Below are positions 62,928 through 64,000 of a DNA stretch of 64,000 nt, in pieces. The notes under the pieces were generated by a model. It was not told where the DNA came from. It saw nothing but the letters and a program-made list of their open reading frames with translations, and did no database searches. Within the stretch, counting starts at the first letter, position 1. The number at the start of each line of letters is the position of its first letter. The stretch lies in contig NZ_CANMEU010000001.1 in NCBI RefSeq assembly GCF_947497045.1, positions 248,001-312,000 on the forward strand. The letters run 5' to 3'. Origin of the DNA: an uncultured Tateyamaria sp. (GTDB lineage Bacteria > Pseudomonadota > Alphaproteobacteria > Rhodobacterales > Rhodobacteraceae). The translations under genes and the position numbers were made by a program.

Positions 62928-63233
62928 ATGTCCGACCCAAAGACTGCCCCCCTGTGCCCGCTTTGCCAACGCCCCATTCCGGCGGACGCCCCCCAAAGCC
63001 TGCATCACCTGATCCCAAAACTGAAAGGTGGCAAGGGCGGCCCGACAGTGCTGTTGCACCACATCTGTCACCGCGAAGTTCACGCAACGCTGACGGAAGC
63101 GGAACTGGCCCGCGACTATACCACGCCAGAGGCATTGCGCGCCCATCCTCGCCTTGCCAAATTCTTTGCGTGGGTAGCCAAGCGCCCGCCCGGCTTTGCC
63201 TCAAAGGTGCCGGGCAAGCGGCGCAAACGCTAG
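62928..63233 (+). CDS. HNH-type protein with zinc knuckle
   Basis: 101 residues. It begins with a CPLC knuckle, followed by SLHHLIPKLKGGKGGPTVLLHHICHREVHATLT, an HNH-nuclease-like core with HH, an Asn-poor middle and a HICHREVH helix, and a very basic C-terminal tail (GKRRKR). Similar small proteins are common and their target is unknown. It does not sit by a restriction or phage gene. Confidence 0.82.
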   Translation: MSDPKTAPLCPLCQRPIPADAPQSLHHLIPKLKGGKGGPTVLLHHICHREVHATLTEAELARDYTTPEALRAHPRLAKFFAWVAKRPPGFASKVPGKRRKR

Positions 63234-63234
63234 G

Positions 63235-63411
63235 TCAGCGGCGTGATTTGATCGGGGGCACGGCGGCTTTGTTGTCAAGATCATGTGCCACCTTGCCCAA
63301 GGCAAAAATGGCCAGTAACGCTACACGCTCCGGGCGGGTCAGCGGTTTCGGCGCAGCCCTCGCAGGGCGGGTGGGGCGCGCAGGGCGTATGATATGGGTG
63401 TCTCGGGCCAT
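63235..63411 (-). CDS. Small hypothetical protein
   Basis: 58 residues read directly from the sequence. It has an Arg/Pro-rich N-terminus (RPARPTRPARAAPKP) and a short amphipathic helix (RPERVALLAIFALGKVAHDL). The ATG is preceded by GAGGGCG at a plausible distance. It is convergent with the HNH gene, with 1 base between stops. I do not recognise a family and cannot exclude that it is non-coding. Confidence 0.45.
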   Translation of the reverse strand: MARDTHIIRPARPTRPARAAPKPLTRPERVALLAIFALGKVAHDLDNKAAVPPIKSRR

Positions 63412-63475
63412 CTGGAACGCCCTCGAATCGTATCACATTTTTCGACTTCATACTACTCGCAGAACGGGTGCGGGG

Positions 63476-64000
63476 TCAGGGGCACAGCCCTTTGATAGCC
63501 CGTGCCGTCGCGGCACCGGCACTCACCACATCGCTGCACAGTGCCCGCGCGCGCGCCGTCATATCCCCATCGTCAACGATTTCGTCAACCAGCCCAAACT
63601 GATACGCGGTGGCTGCATCAATCTTTTGTCCCGCCAGCAGCACCATCTTGGTCCGCGCAGGCCCGACCAGCGCCGTCATGCGCACCGGATCACTGGGTTG
63701 GGGCAGATACCCAAGCCGCATCACCGGATAGAAAAACTTGGTGCCCGGAGCGGCGATCCGCATGTCACAGGCCAGCACCATCCCGTTTGCACCACCGGCC
63801 ACCGTCCCGTTCAGCGCCGCAATTGTCAGGCAGGGCAATGCGGCGATAGTGCCCGACAGCGCCTCCCACAAAGGAGAGACCGCCAACCCGGATTTTGCCG
63901 CATCCAGATCTGCACCCGCGCTGAACACCTTGCCCGTGCCCGTCAGGATCAGGGCGCGTGCATCCTTGGCCGCGCCGCAGCGTGCGACCAGCTCTTGCAG
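63476..64000 (-). CDS. Enoyl-CoA hydratase/isomerase family protein, 5' truncated by window
   Basis: The frame is open to the window edge. The crotonase blocks are FSAGADL, the oxyanion-hole segment NGTVAGGANGMVLACDMRIA, and FFYPVMRLGYLPQ. The C-terminal part (ALVGPARTKMVLLAGQKIDAATAYQFGLVDEIV) is typical. The catalytic Glu usually found after GGG/GGA is replaced in this region by Asn/Gly, so the activity may be isomerase-like or altered. The substrate is not identifiable. Confidence 0.88.
   Translation of the reverse strand: MQELVARCGAAKDARALILTGTGKVFSAGADLDAAKSGLAVSPLWEALSGTIAALPCLTIAALNGTVAGGANGMVLACDMRIAAPGTKFFYPVMRLGYLPQPSDPVRMTALVGPARTKMVLLAGQKIDAATAYQFGLVDEIVDDGDMTARARALCSDVVSAGAATARAIKGLCP

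Noticed and set aside
1-64000. CRISPR array, insertion sequence, prophage or toxin-antitoxin locus
   Set aside because: No regularly spaced direct repeats, transposase, integrase or phage structural genes were seen. The interspersed palindromes are not arrayed.

Overview
This is an alphaproteobacterial chromosome segment, almost certainly from the Roseobacter group (Rhodobacterales; genus not resolvable by eye). The evidence is a G+C-rich, densely packed sequence, an L-malyl-CoA/beta-methylmalyl-CoA lyase of the Rhodobacter type (ethylmalonyl-CoA pathway), the leuS-lptE-holA order, two large GcvT-fused dimethylglycine/sarcosine dehydrogenase-type enzymes, and short GC-rich intergenic repeats of the kind scattered through these genomes.

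Layout. 0-6.6 kb: end of rpmI and rplT with a terminator, a BLUF photoreceptor, a small OmpA-type envelope operon, pheS (no pheT visible in the window), glutaminase, a small membrane protein and a secreted esterase. 5.7-8.6 kb: a minus-strand cluster of a class IV D-amino-acid transaminase, an enolase-superfamily epimerase/racemase and a DUF1611 (DgcN-type) protein, which reads as D-amino-acid (D-glutamate) catabolism. 8.9-15.6 kb: mcl1, a lytic transglycosylase, a DUF302 protein, a divergent Lrp/LysE pair, accA, a PAS histidine kinase, a GntR regulator with a perfect palindromic operator, and a YgjP-type metalloprotease. 15.8-20 kb: a TIGR02300 protein, tRNA-Ala(GGC), then an accessory-looking block with an internally deleted ABC exporter and an 801-residue membrane-anchored fusion of a glycosyltransferase-like region with an alginate-lyase-type domain. 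20.1-25 kb: peroxiredoxin, aldehyde dehydrogenase, pseudouridine synthase, a second esterase paralogue and RarD.

25-32.5 kb: a minus-strand operon of XRE-cupin regulator, LysE-type exporter, GFA-family protein, GcvT-fused dehydrogenase, homocysteine methyltransferase and second GcvT-fused dehydrogenase. It is best read as stepwise demethylation of glycine betaine/dimethylglycine/sarcosine with recovery of one-carbon units. Repeated CGTGAAAA boxes precede the regulator. 32.5-38.9 kb: free-Met-R-sulfoxide reductase, thiolase, a STAS/HATPase partner-switching pair, gamma-glutamyltransferase, HspQ, an AEC transporter and a second transglycosylase. 39-54 kb: LolA, FtsK, an aminotransferase, amidase, a Coq6/UbiH-type hydroxylase, a 58-residue Trm112 protein, LON-domain protein, thioredoxin-TPR protein, exonuclease III, cold-shock protein, an OmpR-type regulator, RibA, a YkuD protein, a YggS protein and a porin. 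54.4-64 kb: DUF3576 lipoprotein, leuS-lptE-holA, a second GFA protein, GST, a HI0933-type flavoprotein, a mechanosensitive channel, an HNH protein, a small unknown and a truncated enoyl-CoA hydratase at the window edge.

Most of the window is ordinary core genome. The parts most worth a second look are the D-glutamate cluster, the betaine demethylation operon and its operator boxes, the glycosyltransferase/lyase fusion beside the broken exporter, two families of interspersed repeats placed just after stop codons, and a terminator-like hairpin directly in front of leuS. No CRISPR array, complete insertion sequence, prophage or rRNA was seen.
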